A stretch of 64,000 nucleotides of DNA from the NCBI RefSeq assembly GCF_009758255.1, contig NZ_WSEN01000006.1, forward strand, positions 248,001-312,000. The letters run 5' to 3'. The position numbers and the translations under genes are program-made. Below the pieces are notes generated by a model. That model saw only the letters and a list, made by a program, of their open reading frames with translations, ran no database searches and was not told the origin of the DNA. Shown here one piece after another: positions 1 to 9,167 of this stretch. Numbering within the stretch: position 1 is the first letter of the stretch; each line of letters starts with the position of its first letter. The stretch is from Microbacterium sp. MAH-37 (GTDB taxonomy: Bacteria > Actinomycetota > Actinomycetes > Actinomycetales > Microbacteriaceae).

Positions 1-1571
1 TTCACGTTCTGGTACCAGAGCGGGATGGCCGGCAGGTCCTTGAGGAGCTGGTCCTGAGCCTTGGTGTAGTCGGCCAGCGCCGCCTTCTCATCGGTCGCGG
101 CCGCACCGGAGGCGAGGTCCTTGTCGACGTCGGCGTTGGAGTAGTCGCCGTCGTTGGACGAGGCGCCGGTCGCGTACAGCGGGTAGAGGAAGTTGTACAG
201 CGACGGGTAGTCGGCCTGCCATCCGGAGCGGTTCGCGGTCTGGATGGTGCGCTTGCCGTCGGCGTCACGGGCGTTGACCGCCGCGCGCAGCGTGGCGAAG
301 TCGACGTACGCCTTGCCGCCGGCCTCGATGCCGAGGGTGTTCTTGATCGAGTTGGTCACCGCGTCGACCCACACCTGGTGGGGGCCATCGGAGTTGTACG
401 CGATCTCGAACTTGCCGTCCCACGGCGAGATCTTGTCGGCCTCGGCCCACAGCTTCTTCGCCTCGTCGGGGTCGTACTTCAGCACATCGCCGCCGTCGAG
501 CTTCTCGCCGCCGCCATCGATCACCGGGGAGGTGAAGTCGACAGCCGGAGTGCGGGTGCCGTTGAACACCTTGTCGGTGATCTCATCGCGGTCGATGGCC
601 ATCGACAGCGCCGCACGGCGCAGCGCGCCCTCGTCACCGGAGAAGTGCTTGACCTGCTCGCCGATCGTGAACGACTGGAAGATCGCTGCGGGCTGGTTGA
701 CCGCGCGGTCGCCGAGCTCGTCCTGGTAGGTGGCGATCGCCGACTCGGGGATCTGGTCGATCACGTCGAGGTTGCCGCCCTGCAGGTCGGCGTACGCGGC
801 ATCGAACGAGGCGTAGAACGTGATCGTCAGACCGCCGTTCTCGACCTTGCGCTTGCCCTTGTAGTCGTCGTTCTTGACCAGGTCGATCTGGACGTCGTGC
901 TGCCACGCACCGTCGCCGGCCAGCTTGTACGGGCCGTTGCCGATCGGGTTCTCACCGAAGGCGGCCATGTCCTCGAAGGCGACCTCGGGCAGCGGGTAGT
1001 AGGCAGAGTAGCCGAGGCGGGTGGCGAAGTCGTTCGCCACAGGCGAGGTCAGCTTGATGGTGAAGGTCTGTTCGTCGACCTTCTTCAGCCCGGTGAGCTC
1101 GGAGTCGGCGTCTGCCGAATAGCCCTCGATGTCGGCGAACCAGGACTGGTTCAGCTGCGCGTTGGACAGCTGCGCACCCCAGTTCCAGGCCTTGATGAAG
1201 CTGTCGGACGTCACATCGGTGCCGTCGGTGAACTTCTGGCCCTTCTTGAGCGTGATCGTCAGCGAGTCGGGGCCGTCGACCTTGATCTCGTCGGCCATGT
1301 CGTTGACCAGCTTGCCGTCGCCGTCGTAGAAGGCGAGACCGGCGAAGATCGAGTCGAGGATCTTGCCGCCACCGACCTCGTTGGTGTTGGTCGGGATCAG
1401 CGGGTTCTCGGGCTCGCCGCCGTTGACCTTGATGATGGCGGACGCATCGACGTTGGCGTCGGATCCGCCCTTGCTCGGTTCCGGGTTCGAACCTGAGGTG
1501 CATCCGGCGAGTGCGATCACACTCGTCGCCAGCAGTGCCGCACTCGCAAGTGCGATCTTCTTGCGCTTCAC
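1..1571 (-). CDS. ABC transporter substrate-binding lipoprotein (peptide/nickel SBP family 5), 3' end cut by window
   Basis: Extracellular solute-binding lipoprotein of the DppA/OppA family, which delivers oligopeptides or similar solutes to an ABC permease. The GTG start at 1571 follows a strong AGGAGGA site. The N-terminus (VKRKKIALAS) is a lipoprotein signal with lipobox LAGC near residue 24, followed by a Ser/Gly/Asp-rich linker. Family features are the GGEPENPLIPTNTNE opening of the mature domain and, further on, NPIGNGPYKL. About 523 codons are visible, so only a short C-terminal piece is missing beyond base 1. The matching permease genes would lie to the left, outside the window. The substrate cannot be told from sequence. 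Confidence 0.93.
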   Translation of the reverse strand, partial: MKRKKIALASAALLATSVIALAGCTSGSNPEPSKGGSDANVDASAIIKVNGGEPENPLIPTNTNEVGGGKILDSIFAGLAFYDGDGKLVNDMADEIKVDGPDSLTITLKKGQKFTDGTDVTSDSFIKAWNWGAQLSNAQLNQSWFADIEGYSADADSELTGLKKVDEQTFTIKLTSPVANDFATRLGYSAYYPLPEVAFEDMAAFGENPIGNGPYKLAGDGAWQHDVQIDLVKNDDYKGKRKVENGGLTITFYASFDAAYADLQGGNLDVIDQIPESAIATYQDELGDRAVNQPAAIFQSFTIGEQVKHFSGDEGALRRAALSMAIDRDEITDKVFNGTRTPAVDFTSPVIDGGGEKLDGGDVLKYDPDEAKKLWAEADKISPWDGKFEIAYNSDGPHQVWVDAVTNSIKNTLGIEAGGKAYVDFATLRAAVNARDADGKRTIQTANRSGWQADYPSLYNFLYPLYATGASSNDGDYSNADVDKDLASGAAATDEKAALADYTKAQDQLLKDLPAIPLWYQNV

Positions 1572-1630
1572 TTGTGTCCTCCTATGGACGTAGAGCGGTC
1601 CGTGCTCAGCCTCGAGCACGGCATTGATCG

Positions 1631-1636
1631 ATTCTA
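1631..1636 (-). promoter_or_regulatory. candidate -10 box for the SBP gene
   Basis: On the minus strand TAGAAT lies about 60 nt upstream of the GTG at 1571, a good match to the actinobacterial -10. No convincing -35 lies 16-18 nt upstream, so this is only a candidate. It falls between the SBP gene and the gcv operon hairpin, which suggests separate transcription. Confidence 0.35.
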
Positions 1637-1682
1637 CGGTCCTGTCCGCCGTTTGGAGGACAACTGTTATCGAGCCTTAACC

Positions 1683-1719
1683 GAATTCCGCCCCGACGCG
1701 AGGCGAGGGGGCGGAATTC
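1683..1719 (-). terminator. hairpin at the end of the gcv operon
   Basis: A near-perfect inverted repeat, GAATTCCGCCCC at 1683-1694 and GGGGCGGAATTC at 1708-1719, lies just downstream of the gcvP stop in the transcribed direction. There is no clear U-run after it, so it may act as an L-shaped terminator or RNA-end stabiliser. Confidence 0.55.
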
Positions 1720-1737
1720 CGGGGCGGATGCCGTTGA

Positions 1738-4605
1738 TCAGGCGAAGGCCTCGATCGGCGGGCACGCGCACACGAGGTTGCGGTCGCCCCAGGCGTTGTC
1801 GATGCGGCGCACCGGCGGCCAGTACTTGGTCGCGATCTGCGCGTGCACCGGGTAGGCGGCCTGCTCACGGGTGTACGCGTGCGTCCACTCCCCCGCGATC
1901 AGCGAGGCGGCGGTGTGCGGCGCATTCACCAGCGGGTTGTCGCCTTGGGGCCAGGTGCCCGCCGCCACTGCATCCGCCTCGGCCTTGATCATGATCATGG
2001 CCTCGATGAACCGCTCCAGCTCGCCCAGGTCCTCCGACTCGGTCGGCTCGACCATCAGCGTGCCGGCAACCGGGAACGACATGGTGGGCGCGTGGAAGCC
2101 GTAGTCGATGAGCCGCTTGGCGACGTCGTCGACCGTGATGCCGGTGGCCTCCTTGAGCGGACGCAGATCCAGGATGCACTCGTGCGCGACGCGGCCGTTC
2201 TCGCCGGTGTACAGCACCGGGAAGTGGTCGGCCAGTCGTGCGGCGATGTAGTTCGCGGAGAGCACCGCCGCAGCGGTCGCCTCGCGCAGGCCGGCCGCGC
2301 CCATCATCCGCACGTACGCCCACGAGATCGGCAGCACGCCGGCCGAGCCGTACGGAGCGCCTGAGACGGGACCGCCGTCGAAGACGTATCCGCCCGCGTG
2401 CTCGGTCTTCTGCGCCTGCGGATGCCCCGGCAGGTGCGGTGCGAGGTGCGCCTTGGCCGCCACCGGGCCGATGCCCGGGCCGCCGCCGCCGTGCGGAATC
2501 GCGAACGTCTTGTGCAGGTTGAGGTGCGAGACGTCGCCGCCCAGGTCGCCGAAGCGCGCGTAGCCGAGCAGGGCGTTGAGGTTCGCGCCGTCGACGTACA
2601 CCTGACCGCCGGCCGCGTGCACGGCAGCGGTGATGTCGGTGACCTGCTCCTCGTACACGCCGTGCGTGGACGGGTAGGTGATCATCAGCGCGGCGAGCTC
2701 GGCGGAGTTCGCCTCGATCTTGGCGCGCAGGTCGTCCAGGTCGACGTTGCCCAGCTCGTCCGTGGCGACGACGACCACCTTCATGCCCGCGAGCACGGCG
2801 GATGCCGCGTTCGTGCCGTGCGCGGACGACGGGATGAGGCATACGGTGCGGTGCTCGTCGCCGTTCGCGTGGTGGTAGCCGCGGATCGCCAGCAGGCCGG
2901 CGAGCTCGCCCTGCGAGCCGGCGTTCGGCTGCAGCGAGACCGCGTCGTACCCGGTGACCTCGGCAAGCCATGCCTCGAGCTGGTCGATCATCTCGAGCGA
3001 GCCCTCGACGTCCTCGCGCGGGGCGAAGGGGTGCAGCTGTGCGAACTCGGGCCAGGTGATGGCCGCCATCTCGGTCGCCGCGTTGAGCTTCATCGTGCAC
3101 GATCCCAGCGGGATCATGCCGCGGTCGAGCGCATAGTCGCGATCGGCGAGCTGCTTGAGGTAGCGCATCATGGCGGTCTCGGAGCGGTGCGCGTGGAAGA
3201 CCGGGTGCGTGAGGTAGTCGTCGGTGCGACGCAGAGCGCCCGGGAGGGCGTTCGCTCCGGTGAAGACGATGCTCTTCGGCTCGTCGGCGCTCTTGCCCGC
3301 GAACGACCGGATCACGAGATCGAGATCCTCGGAGGTCGTGGTCTCATCCACCGAGACGCCGACGGCGTCGGGGCCGGCGAGGTGCAGCAGGATGCCGGCC
3401 TCGTGTCCGCGCGCGACGACTGCCGCGGCATCCGTCGTCCGCACCAGCACCGTGTCGAAGAACGCGTCGTGCACGATCTTGGCACCCGCGGCGACCAGGC
3501 GGTCGCGCAGCAGCGCGGCCTTGGCCGCGACCTCGCCGGCGATCGCCTTCAGCCCGTCGGGGCCGTGGTAGACGGCGTACATCGAGGCGATCACGGCCAG
3601 CAGCACCTGGGCGGTGCAGATGTTCGAGGTCGCCTTCTCACGGCGGATGTGCTGTTCGCGGGTCTGCAGCGCCAGGCGGTACGCCGGGTAGCCCGAGGCG
3701 TCCTGCGAGACGCCGACGAGGCGACCGGGCAGCTGACGCTCGAGTCCTGCGCGCACGGCCATGTAGCCGGCGTGCGGTCCGCCGAAGGCCATTGGCACGC
3801 CGAAGCGCTGGGTCGTGCCCACCGCCACGTCGGCGCCGAGCGAGCCGGGCGAGCGCAGCAGGGTCAGCGCGAGCAGGTCTGCGGCGACGACCGCGAGGCC
3901 GCCTGCGACATGCGCGGCGTCGATCACGGCGCTCGGGTCGGCGACCCGTCCGGATGCCCCGGGGTACTGCACGAAGACGCCGAACAGCTCCTCGGGCAGC
4001 TCCTCGCCTGCAGCGAAGTCGCGCTCGACGAGCTCGATGCCGACGGCGTCGGCGCGCGTGTGCAGCAGCGACTTGGTCTGCGGCAGCGCGTCGGCGTCTA
4101 CGACGAAGACCGGGGACTTCGACTTGGAGGCGCGACGGGCCAGCAGCATGCCCTCGGCGACCGCGGTGGACTCGTCGAGCATCGACGCGTTGGCGGTCGA
4201 CAGCCCGGTGAGGTCGGACACCATGGTCTGGAAGTTGATCAGCACCTCCAGGCGCCCCTGCGAGATCTCCGGCTGGTACGGCGTGTAGGCGGTGTACCAG
4301 GACGGGTTCTCCAGCACGTTGCGCTGGATGACGCTCGGGGTGATGGTGCCGTAGTAGCCGAGCCCGATCATGGCGCGGTTGACGGTGTTGCGGCTCGCGA
4401 GGGCGCGCAGCTCGGCGAGAGCCTCGGCCTCGGACGCGGCGACGGGGATGACCGACTCGGCGGCCGGATCCGTGAAGATGGTGCCCGGCACTGCCTGGCG
4501 CATCAGGACGTCTATCGGGTCGTCCCCGGTAACACCCAGGGCATCGAGCATGCGCCCCCGGTCACCGGCGTCCGGCCCGATGTGGCGATCGGCGAACGAG
4601 ACCAT
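1738..4605 (-). CDS. gcvP: glycine dehydrogenase (aminomethyl-transferring), P-protein
   Basis: The pyridoxal-phosphate P-protein decarboxylates glycine and passes the aminomethyl group to lipoyl-GcvH. At 955 aa it is the fused single-chain type seen in actinobacteria and proteobacteria, not the split gcvPA/gcvPB form. The N-terminal half begins FADRHIGPD. The C-terminal half carries GSCTMKLNA and the PLP site [15 protein letters not shown], with the Schiff-base lysine at about residue 699. The ATG start shares one base with the gcvH stop (TGATG), so translation is coupled. It is the last gene of gcvT-gcvH-gcvP and lies under the tandem glycine riboswitch. No lipoamide dehydrogenase gene is linked. 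Confidence 0.98.
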   Translation of the reverse strand: MVSFADRHIGPDAGDRGRMLDALGVTGDDPIDVLMRQAVPGTIFTDPAAESVIPVAASEAEALAELRALASRNTVNRAMIGLGYYGTITPSVIQRNVLENPSWYTAYTPYQPEISQGRLEVLINFQTMVSDLTGLSTANASMLDESTAVAEGMLLARRASKSKSPVFVVDADALPQTKSLLHTRADAVGIELVERDFAAGEELPEELFGVFVQYPGASGRVADPSAVIDAAHVAGGLAVVAADLLALTLLRSPGSLGADVAVGTTQRFGVPMAFGGPHAGYMAVRAGLERQLPGRLVGVSQDASGYPAYRLALQTREQHIRREKATSNICTAQVLLAVIASMYAVYHGPDGLKAIAGEVAAKAALLRDRLVAAGAKIVHDAFFDTVLVRTTDAAAVVARGHEAGILLHLAGPDAVGVSVDETTTSEDLDLVIRSFAGKSADEPKSIVFTGANALPGALRRTDDYLTHPVFHAHRSETAMMRYLKQLADRDYALDRGMIPLGSCTMKLNAATEMAAITWPEFAQLHPFAPREDVEGSLEMIDQLEAWLAEVTGYDAVSLQPNAGSQGELAGLLAIRGYHHANGDEHRTVCLIPSSAHGTNAASAVLAGMKVVVVATDELGNVDLDDLRAKIEANSAELAALMITYPSTHGVYEEQVTDITAAVHAAGGQVYVDGANLNALLGYARFGDLGGDVSHLNLHKTFAIPHGGGGPGIGPVAAKAHLAPHLPGHPQAQKTEHAGGYVFDGGPVSGAPYGSAGVLPISWAYVRMMGAAGLREATAAAVLSANYIAARLADHFPVLYTGENGRVAHECILDLRPLKEATGITVDDVAKRLIDYGFHAPTMSFPVAGTLMVEPTESEDLGELERFIEAMIMIKAEADAVAAGTWPQGDNPLVNAPHTAASLIAGEWTHAYTREQAAYPVHAQIATKYWPPVRRIDNAWGDRNLVCACPPIEAFA

Positions 4606-4982
4606 CAGGCCCCCGTGATCGCGACGTAGCCGTCGCGGTCGAGCAGGCCCTCGGTGGCGCCGTCCGCCACCTCGACCTTGATCAGCCAGGCGCCCTCGAA
4701 GGGCTCGGAGTTCAGCAGAGCCGGGTCATCGACGACGGCGTCGTTGATCTCGGTGACAGTGCCTGCGACCGGCGCGTAGAGCTCGGAGACCGACTTGGTC
4801 GATTCGGCCTCGCCGAAGACGTCGCCGCGGCTCAGCTCGGTGCCCACGGCGGGCAGCTCGACGAAGACGATGTCGCCGAGGGCGTCAGCGGCGAAGTCGG
4901 TGATGCCGACGGTCGCGACGGCGCCCTCGAGGGCGACCCACTCGTGCTCTTCGCTGTACTTGAGGGTGGTCAGATCGGTCAT
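4605..4982 (-). CDS. gcvH: glycine cleavage system H protein
   Basis: Lipoyl carrier of the glycine cleavage complex, which shuttles the aminomethyl arm between GcvP and GcvT. At 125 aa it is normal length. The lipoylation motif [15 protein letters not shown] puts the modified lysine at residue 63, and the opening KYSEEHEWV is typical. Its ATG overlaps the gcvT stop by 4 nt (ATGA) and its stop overlaps the gcvP start, so the three genes are tightly coupled. Confidence 0.98.
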   Translation of the reverse strand: MTDLTTLKYSEEHEWVALEGAVATVGITDFAADALGDIVFVELPAVGTELSRGDVFGEAESTKSVSELYAPVAGTVTEINDAVVDDPALLNSEPFEGAWLIKVEVADGATEGLLDRDGYVAITGA

Positions 4983-6085
4983 TTCGTCCTCCGGTAGAAA
5001 GGCAGTGCGGTCACGGTCGCGGGGATCTTCGTCCCGCGCACATCCAGGAATAGCGGGGTTTCGCCCGCTGCATAAGTGGGCGCCACGAAAGCCATGGCGA
5101 TCGGATGCCCGAGTGTCGGGCTCAGGGCTCCGCTGGTGATCTCGCCGACGGCGGTGCCGTCCTCGAGCACGATCGCATAGCCGGCGCGGCCGGCGCGACG
5201 GCCCTCTGCGGCGAGGCCGATCAGCACCGCGGCATCCGCCGCCGGCTCGACGACGTCCTTGCCGACGAAGCGCTCCTTCGAGGTGACGACGACGCGGCCG
5301 AGACCGGCCTGCGCGGGCTTGGTCTGGCGGTTCAGCTCGTGGCCGTACAGCGGCATGCCCGCCTCGAGGCGAAGCGTGTCGCGCGCGGCGAGGCCGGCGG
5401 GGACGAGACCGAGGGGCTCACCGGCGACGAGCACGGCGTCCCACAGCGCCTCGGCGTCGGCGGCGGCGACCATCAGCTCGAAGCCGTCCTCACCGGTGTA
5501 GCCGGTGCGGGCGACCAGCACGGGCTTGCCGGCGAAGGTCGCGCTCGCCCAGGCGTAGTACTTCTGCTCCTCCCAGGCGACGCTGACGTCGTCGAGACCG
5601 GCGATCGCGGAGACGATCGCCTCGGCCCGCGGGCCCTGCACGGCGATCAGCGCGTAGTCGTCTGAGACGTCGGCGACCTTCACGTCGAATCCGTCGACGC
5701 GGGCGGACAGCGCCTCGCTGACGAACTCGCGGTTGCCCGCGTTCGAGATGATCAGGTAGTCGTCGTCCTGCAGGCGGTAGACGATGACGTCGTCGATGAT
5801 GCCGCCGTCCTCGGCGAGCAGCAGCGAGTACTTCGCCTTGCCGACCGCGAGCGCGGAGAGCCGGCCGGCGAGCGCGTAGTCGAGGTACTCCCCCGCCTGA
5901 GCGCCCTCGACCGTGAACTCGGCCATGTGCGAGATGTCGAAGACACCGGCGGCCTGGCGCACGGCGTGGTGTTCGGCGAGATCGGACGTGTAGCGCACCG
6001 GCATCTGCCAGCCGCCGAAGTCGGTGAAGGACGCCCCGAGCGCCTCGTGGCGCGAGCGGAGCGGGGTGTAGCGGGCGTCGGTCAT
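4979..6085 (-). CDS. gcvT: glycine cleavage system T protein (aminomethyltransferase)
   Basis: Tetrahydrofolate-dependent aminomethyltransferase that releases ammonia and makes 5,10-methylene-THF from aminomethyl-GcvH. The ATG at 6085 ([17 protein letters not shown]) has a GGGAGAA site 5 nt upstream and gives 368 aa, the usual size. An in-frame ATG at 6148 exists but lies inside the riboswitch and is rejected. The family region [13 protein letters not shown] near the N-terminus and the GKAKYSLLL segment are present. First gene of the operon, about 40 nt downstream of the second glycine aptamer. Confidence 0.97.
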   Translation of the reverse strand: MTDARYTPLRSRHEALGASFTDFGGWQMPVRYTSDLAEHHAVRQAAGVFDISHMAEFTVEGAQAGEYLDYALAGRLSALAVGKAKYSLLLAEDGGIIDDVIVYRLQDDDYLIISNAGNREFVSEALSARVDGFDVKVADVSDDYALIAVQGPRAEAIVSAIAGLDDVSVAWEEQKYYAWASATFAGKPVLVARTGYTGEDGFELMVAAADAEALWDAVLVAGEPLGLVPAGLAARDTLRLEAGMPLYGHELNRQTKPAQAGLGRVVVTSKERFVGKDVVEPAADAAVLIGLAAEGRRAGRAGYAIVLEDGTAVGEITSGALSPTLGHPIAMAFVAPTYAAGETPLFLDVRGTKIPATVTALPFYRRTK

Positions 6086-6124
6086 GAGTTCTCCCGTTGT
6101 CGGGCGGCACGGCGGATCACCGTG

Positions 6125-6325
6125 TCCTGCGAACTCCCCCTCTGTCATGGGCCTGAGAGCTTCGCCCCCTTCGCTGTATCAGCAGCGCGGGGCTTTCACC
6201 GTCGGCGGATGCGTGCGCATCGCTTTTCAGAGCGGCCGGACGCGGGCGGTGGGGGTACCTGAGAGATTGGCGGGGAGGCTTGCTCCTTCGGTGCCCGGCT
6301 GTGTGCACCGGGCTCTCCCGCACGC
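6125..6325 (-). ncRNA. tandem glycine riboswitch (two aptamers)
   Basis: The transcribed (minus) strand has the two-domain layout of a cooperative glycine riboswitch. Aptamer 1 spans about 6236-6324 with CGGGAGAGCC, then GGCACCGAAGGAGCAAGCC and AATCTCTCAGG. Aptamer 2 spans about 6131-6225 with TGAAAGCCCCGCGC, GCGAAGGGGGCGAAGC and TCTCAGGCCCATGACAGAGGG. The GAAGG..GCAA and CTCTCAGG cores are diagnostic of the family. It lies immediately upstream of gcvT, so glycine is expected to switch gcvTHP on. Mechanism (termination or translation) was not resolved. Confidence 0.93.
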
Positions 6326-6339
6326 GTCGTACGGCCTGT

Positions 6340-6368
6340 GTTCTGTTGTTGGGCACTACTGCTGTCAA
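6340..6368 (-). promoter_or_regulatory. candidate gcv promoter (-35)
   Basis: A perfect TTGACA (minus strand, 6368 to 6363) lies about 40 nt upstream of the first glycine aptamer, right where the riboswitch promoter should be. The -10 region 17-18 nt downstream (CAGAAC/AGAACA) is weak, so only the -35 is well supported. Confidence 0.4.
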
Positions 6369-6397
6369 GCATACCGGCTCGGATGCGTGAAACAGTG

Positions 6398-6435
6398 CCC
6401 GCCCGCGCACATCAAGGGGCCGGTGCGCGGGCGGG
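6398..6435 (-). terminator. GC-rich hairpin ending the Dpp-type ABC operon
   Basis: Inverted repeat CCCGCCCGCGCAC (6398-6410) and GTGCGCGGGCGGG (6423-6435) with a 12-nt loop, just beyond the stop of the last ATPase gene and before the gcv promoter. No U-tract is present. Confidence 0.6.
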
Positions 6436-6457
6436 GGTCTGCGGGCGGGAGCGCGCC

Positions 6458-7300
6458 TCAGGCGCCGGCGAGCTCCCTGCGCACCTCGTCGCGCAGCTGC
6501 CCCATGTTCTCGGGGTCCGGCGCCGCGCCGAGGAGGGTCTTCGTGTAGTCGTGCTGCGGATTGAGGATCACCTCGTCGCTCGGGCCGCGTTCGACGACAT
6601 CGCCGTGGTAGAGCACCATGATCTCGTCGCTGAAGTGCCGCGCGGTGGCCAGATCGTGCGTGATGTACAGCACGCCGAGATCGCCCTCGCGCTGCAGGTC
6701 GGCGAGCAGGTTCAGTACGCCGAGACGGATCGAAACGTCGAGCATCGACACCGGCTCGTCCGCGACGATGAAGCGCGCGCCGGGTGCGAGCGCCCGCGCG
6801 ATCGCGACGCGCTGGCGCTGCCCGCCGGAGAGCTCGTGCGGGCGGCGGTCCGCGAAGCTCTCTGACGGCGTGAGCTTCACCCGATCGAGCAGCTCCAGCA
6901 CGCGAGCGCGGACCTGGCGGCCCCTCAGCTCGGGGTGGTGCAGCCGCAGCGGTCGCTCCAGGTGGTGCGCGATCGAGTGATACGGGTTCAGCGAGGCGAA
7001 GGGGTCCTGGAAGATCATCTGCACCTGCGAGCGGTAGCGGGCGATCTCCCTGCCCGCCATCGTCGTGGGCGCGCCGTTCAGCAGGATCTGCCCCGAGGTC
7101 GGGGTCTCCAGCTTCATGAGCATCCGGGCGATCGTCGACTTGCCGCTGCCGGACTCGCCCACCAGGGCGATGGTCTTCCCCGCCTCGAGCGTGAACGAGA
7201 CGTCCTTGACCGCGTGCAGCGTCGACGTCTTGAAACCGGAGCGCAGGGTGAAGTCCTTGACGAGGCCGCGGGCCTCGAGCGTGGTCGTCGTGCCGTTCAT
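6458..7300 (-). CDS. ABC transporter ATP-binding protein (DppF/OppF-like)
   Basis: Cytoplasmic ATPase of the Dpp/Opp-type importer, 280 aa. Walker A GESGSGKS falls at about residues 49-56, the signature LSGGQRQRVAIARAL and Walker B FIVADEP follow, and the H-loop is YITHDLA. It lacks the long C-terminal oligopeptide-family extension but has the usual double-ATPase context. The ATG overlaps the stop of the upstream ATPase gene by 4 nt. Last gene of a five-gene operon (SBP, two permeases, two ATPases) that starts at 11900. Confidence 0.95.
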   Translation of the reverse strand: MNGTTTTLEARGLVKDFTLRSGFKTSTLHAVKDVSFTLEAGKTIALVGESGSGKSTIARMLMKLETPTSGQILLNGAPTTMAGREIARYRSQVQMIFQDPFASLNPYHSIAHHLERPLRLHHPELRGRQVRARVLELLDRVKLTPSESFADRRPHELSGGQRQRVAIARALAPGARFIVADEPVSMLDVSIRLGVLNLLADLQREGDLGVLYITHDLATARHFSDEIMVLYHGDVVERGPSDEVILNPQHDYTKTLLGAAPDPENMGQLRDEVRRELAGA

Positions 7301-8169
7301 CGGACCTGCTCCTGACTCTGCTGGAGACCGGTGCGGACGAAGTCTCCGCGTTCACCGGTCAGGCTGGGGAAGCTCGACAGCAGTCGCTTGGTGTAGTCGT
7401 GCTGCGGGTTGCGGTAGACCTCCTCGGCGGTGCCCTGCTCGACGATCTCGCCCTGCAGCATCACCGCGATGCGGTCGGAGATCTCGAGGAGCATCGGGAG
7501 GTCGTGCGTGATGAAGATCACGGCGAAGCCGAGCTTCTCGCGCAGGCGCATGATCTCGCGGATGATCCCGCGCTGCACGACCACGTCCAGGGCGGTGGTC
7601 GGCTCGTCCATGATCATCACCTGCGGGTCCAGGGCGAGCGCCATCGCGATCATCATCCGCTGCCGCATGCCGCCCGAGAGCTCGTGCGGGAAGCTGGTGA
7701 GACGGTTCGTGTCGACACCCACCAGGGTGAGCAGCTCCTTCGCCCGTTCGGTCTTCGCCGCCCTGCTCATGCCAGGGCGATGCGTGTCGAAGATGTCGAA
7801 GATCTGCGCCTTCACGCTGATCACGGGGTTGAGCGAGTTCATCGCGCCCTGGAACACCATCGACACCTTGTCCCAGCGGAAGGCCCGCAGCTGCTCGGTG
7901 CCGAGCGCGACGATGTCGATGTCCTCACCCGAACGATCATGAAGCGTGATCTCACCGGCTGTCATCAGCGCCGGCGGCTTGAGCAGGCGGTTGAGCCCGT
8001 AGGCCAGGGTCGTCTTCCCGCACCCCGATTCGCCGGCCAGTCCCAGGATCTCTCCGCGGTTGAGCGTCAGCGAGACGTCGCGCACGGCCTTGACCGGCGG
8101 GTCGACCTCGTACTCGATCGAGACGTTGCGCGCGGTGAGCACCGGCTTGGGTGCGCTGTTCTCGGTCAC
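7297..8169 (-). CDS. ABC transporter ATP-binding protein (DppD/OppD-like)
   Basis: First of the two ATPases of the Dpp-type importer, 290 aa. The GTG start at 8169 (VTENSAPKPVL) overlaps the stop of the upstream permease (GTGA), which decides the start, since upstream sequence in this frame is antisense to the permease. Walker A is GESGCGKTT, the signature LSGGMRQRMMIAMAL, Walker B VMIMDEP and the H-loop FITHDLP. It pairs with the 6458-7300 product to form the nucleotide-binding heterodimer. Confidence 0.95.
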   Translation of the reverse strand: MTENSAPKPVLTARNVSIEYEVDPPVKAVRDVSLTLNRGEILGLAGESGCGKTTLAYGLNRLLKPPALMTAGEITLHDRSGEDIDIVALGTEQLRAFRWDKVSMVFQGAMNSLNPVISVKAQIFDIFDTHRPGMSRAAKTERAKELLTLVGVDTNRLTSFPHELSGGMRQRMMIAMALALDPQVMIMDEPTTALDVVVQRGIIREIMRLREKLGFAVIFITHDLPMLLEISDRIAVMLQGEIVEQGTAEEVYRNPQHDYTKRLLSSFPSLTGERGDFVRTGLQQSQEQVR

Positions 8170-9167
8170 GCGCCGATTCCCTTCTTCTTGGCGAGGCGCA
8201 CGCGGCGAGCCGCATCCGGCGCACTGCGCAGCTTGGGGTTGATGACCTCGTCGATGGCGAAGTTGATGAGGGCCAGGCCGGCGCCGAGCGCGGCGATCAT
8301 GAGACCCGGCGGGACGAACCACCACCAGGCGCCGCGGCCGAGGGCCTGGCCGGACTGCGCGTCGTTGAGGATCGTGCCCCAGGTGATCGACGAGTTCGGG
8401 CCGAGGCCGAGGTAGGACAGCCCCGCTTCGGCGAGGATCGCCGAGATGATCGCGAAGAGGAACTGCGCGGTCAGCAGCGGCAGCAGGTTGGGCATGAGCT
8501 CGACGAGGATCGTGCGCCACGGCTTCTCGCCCGCGACCCTCGCCGCATAGACGTAGTCCCGGCTGCGCAATGAGCGGGCCTGCAGGCGCAGCACGTACGC
8601 GGCGCCGGCCCACGACGTGATGCCGAGGATCACGGCGACGAGCTGCCAGCTGCGCTGAGACACGAATGCGGCGATGACCATGACCAGCGGAAGACCCGGG
8701 ATGACGATCATGACGTTGGTCAGGAGCGCGAGCACGTCCTCCTTCCATCCGGCCAGATACCCGGCGAGCACGCCGAAGAACAGGGACAGCACGATCGCGA
8801 TGCCGCCCGCGACGACGCCGACCAGCAGCGATCCCCTGGCGCCGATGGCGAGCTGCGCGAACATGTCGTTGCCGAGCTTCGTCGTGCCCAGCAGATGCTC
8901 GGCCGACGGCGGCGAGAGTGACGGGTTGTCCGTGCTCGTCGGGTCCTGCGTGAAGAACGGCACGACGATCGCGAAGAGCACGATGCCGAGGACGATGACG
9001 ACACCGACGATGAACTTGGGCGACCGCATCGACCCCAGCCCGCGGCGCCTGCGCTTCGTCTGGGTGGCCAGCGTGACGGTGTCCTCCGGCGGCAGCTTCG
9101 GCAGGTCGCTGCCGAGCACGCGGTCGGACTGCGGCTGGGTCAGCGGTTCGGTCTCGATCTCAGACAT
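8166..9167 (-). CDS. ABC transporter permease (DppC-like)
   Basis: Inner-membrane subunit of the Dpp-type importer, 333 aa. After a cytoplasmic tail there is a first membrane segment at about residues 53-72 (FIVGVVIVLGIVLFAIVVPF), a periplasmic-type loop with HLLGTTKLGNDMF, and then five more helices. The EAA-like coupling loop is AARVAGEKPWRTILVELMPN. Its start overlaps the upstream permease gene by 8 nt and its stop overlaps the downstream ATPase gene by 4 nt. Confidence 0.94.
   Translation of the reverse strand: MSEIETEPLTQPQSDRVLGSDLPKLPPEDTVTLATQTKRRRRGLGSMRSPKFIVGVVIVLGIVLFAIVVPFFTQDPTSTDNPSLSPPSAEHLLGTTKLGNDMFAQLAIGARGSLLVGVVAGGIAIVLSLFFGVLAGYLAGWKEDVLALLTNVMIVIPGLPLVMVIAAFVSQRSWQLVAVILGITSWAGAAYVLRLQARSLRSRDYVYAARVAGEKPWRTILVELMPNLLPLLTAQFLFAIISAILAEAGLSYLGLGPNSSITWGTILNDAQSGQALGRGAWWWFVPPGLMIAALGAGLALINFAIDEVINPKLRSAPDAARRVRLAKKKGIGA

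Noticed and set aside
2398..4629. 743-aa open frame antisense to gcvP
   Set aside because: Third-position GC makes long open frames opposite real genes common. It has no domain, composition is Arg/Val/Gly-rich shadow-like, and gcvP is unmistakable.
7297..8748. 483-aa reading of the first Dpp-type ATPase
   Set aside because: The extra N-terminus is out-of-frame sequence of the permease gene. The GTG at 8169 overlapping the permease stop is the natural start.
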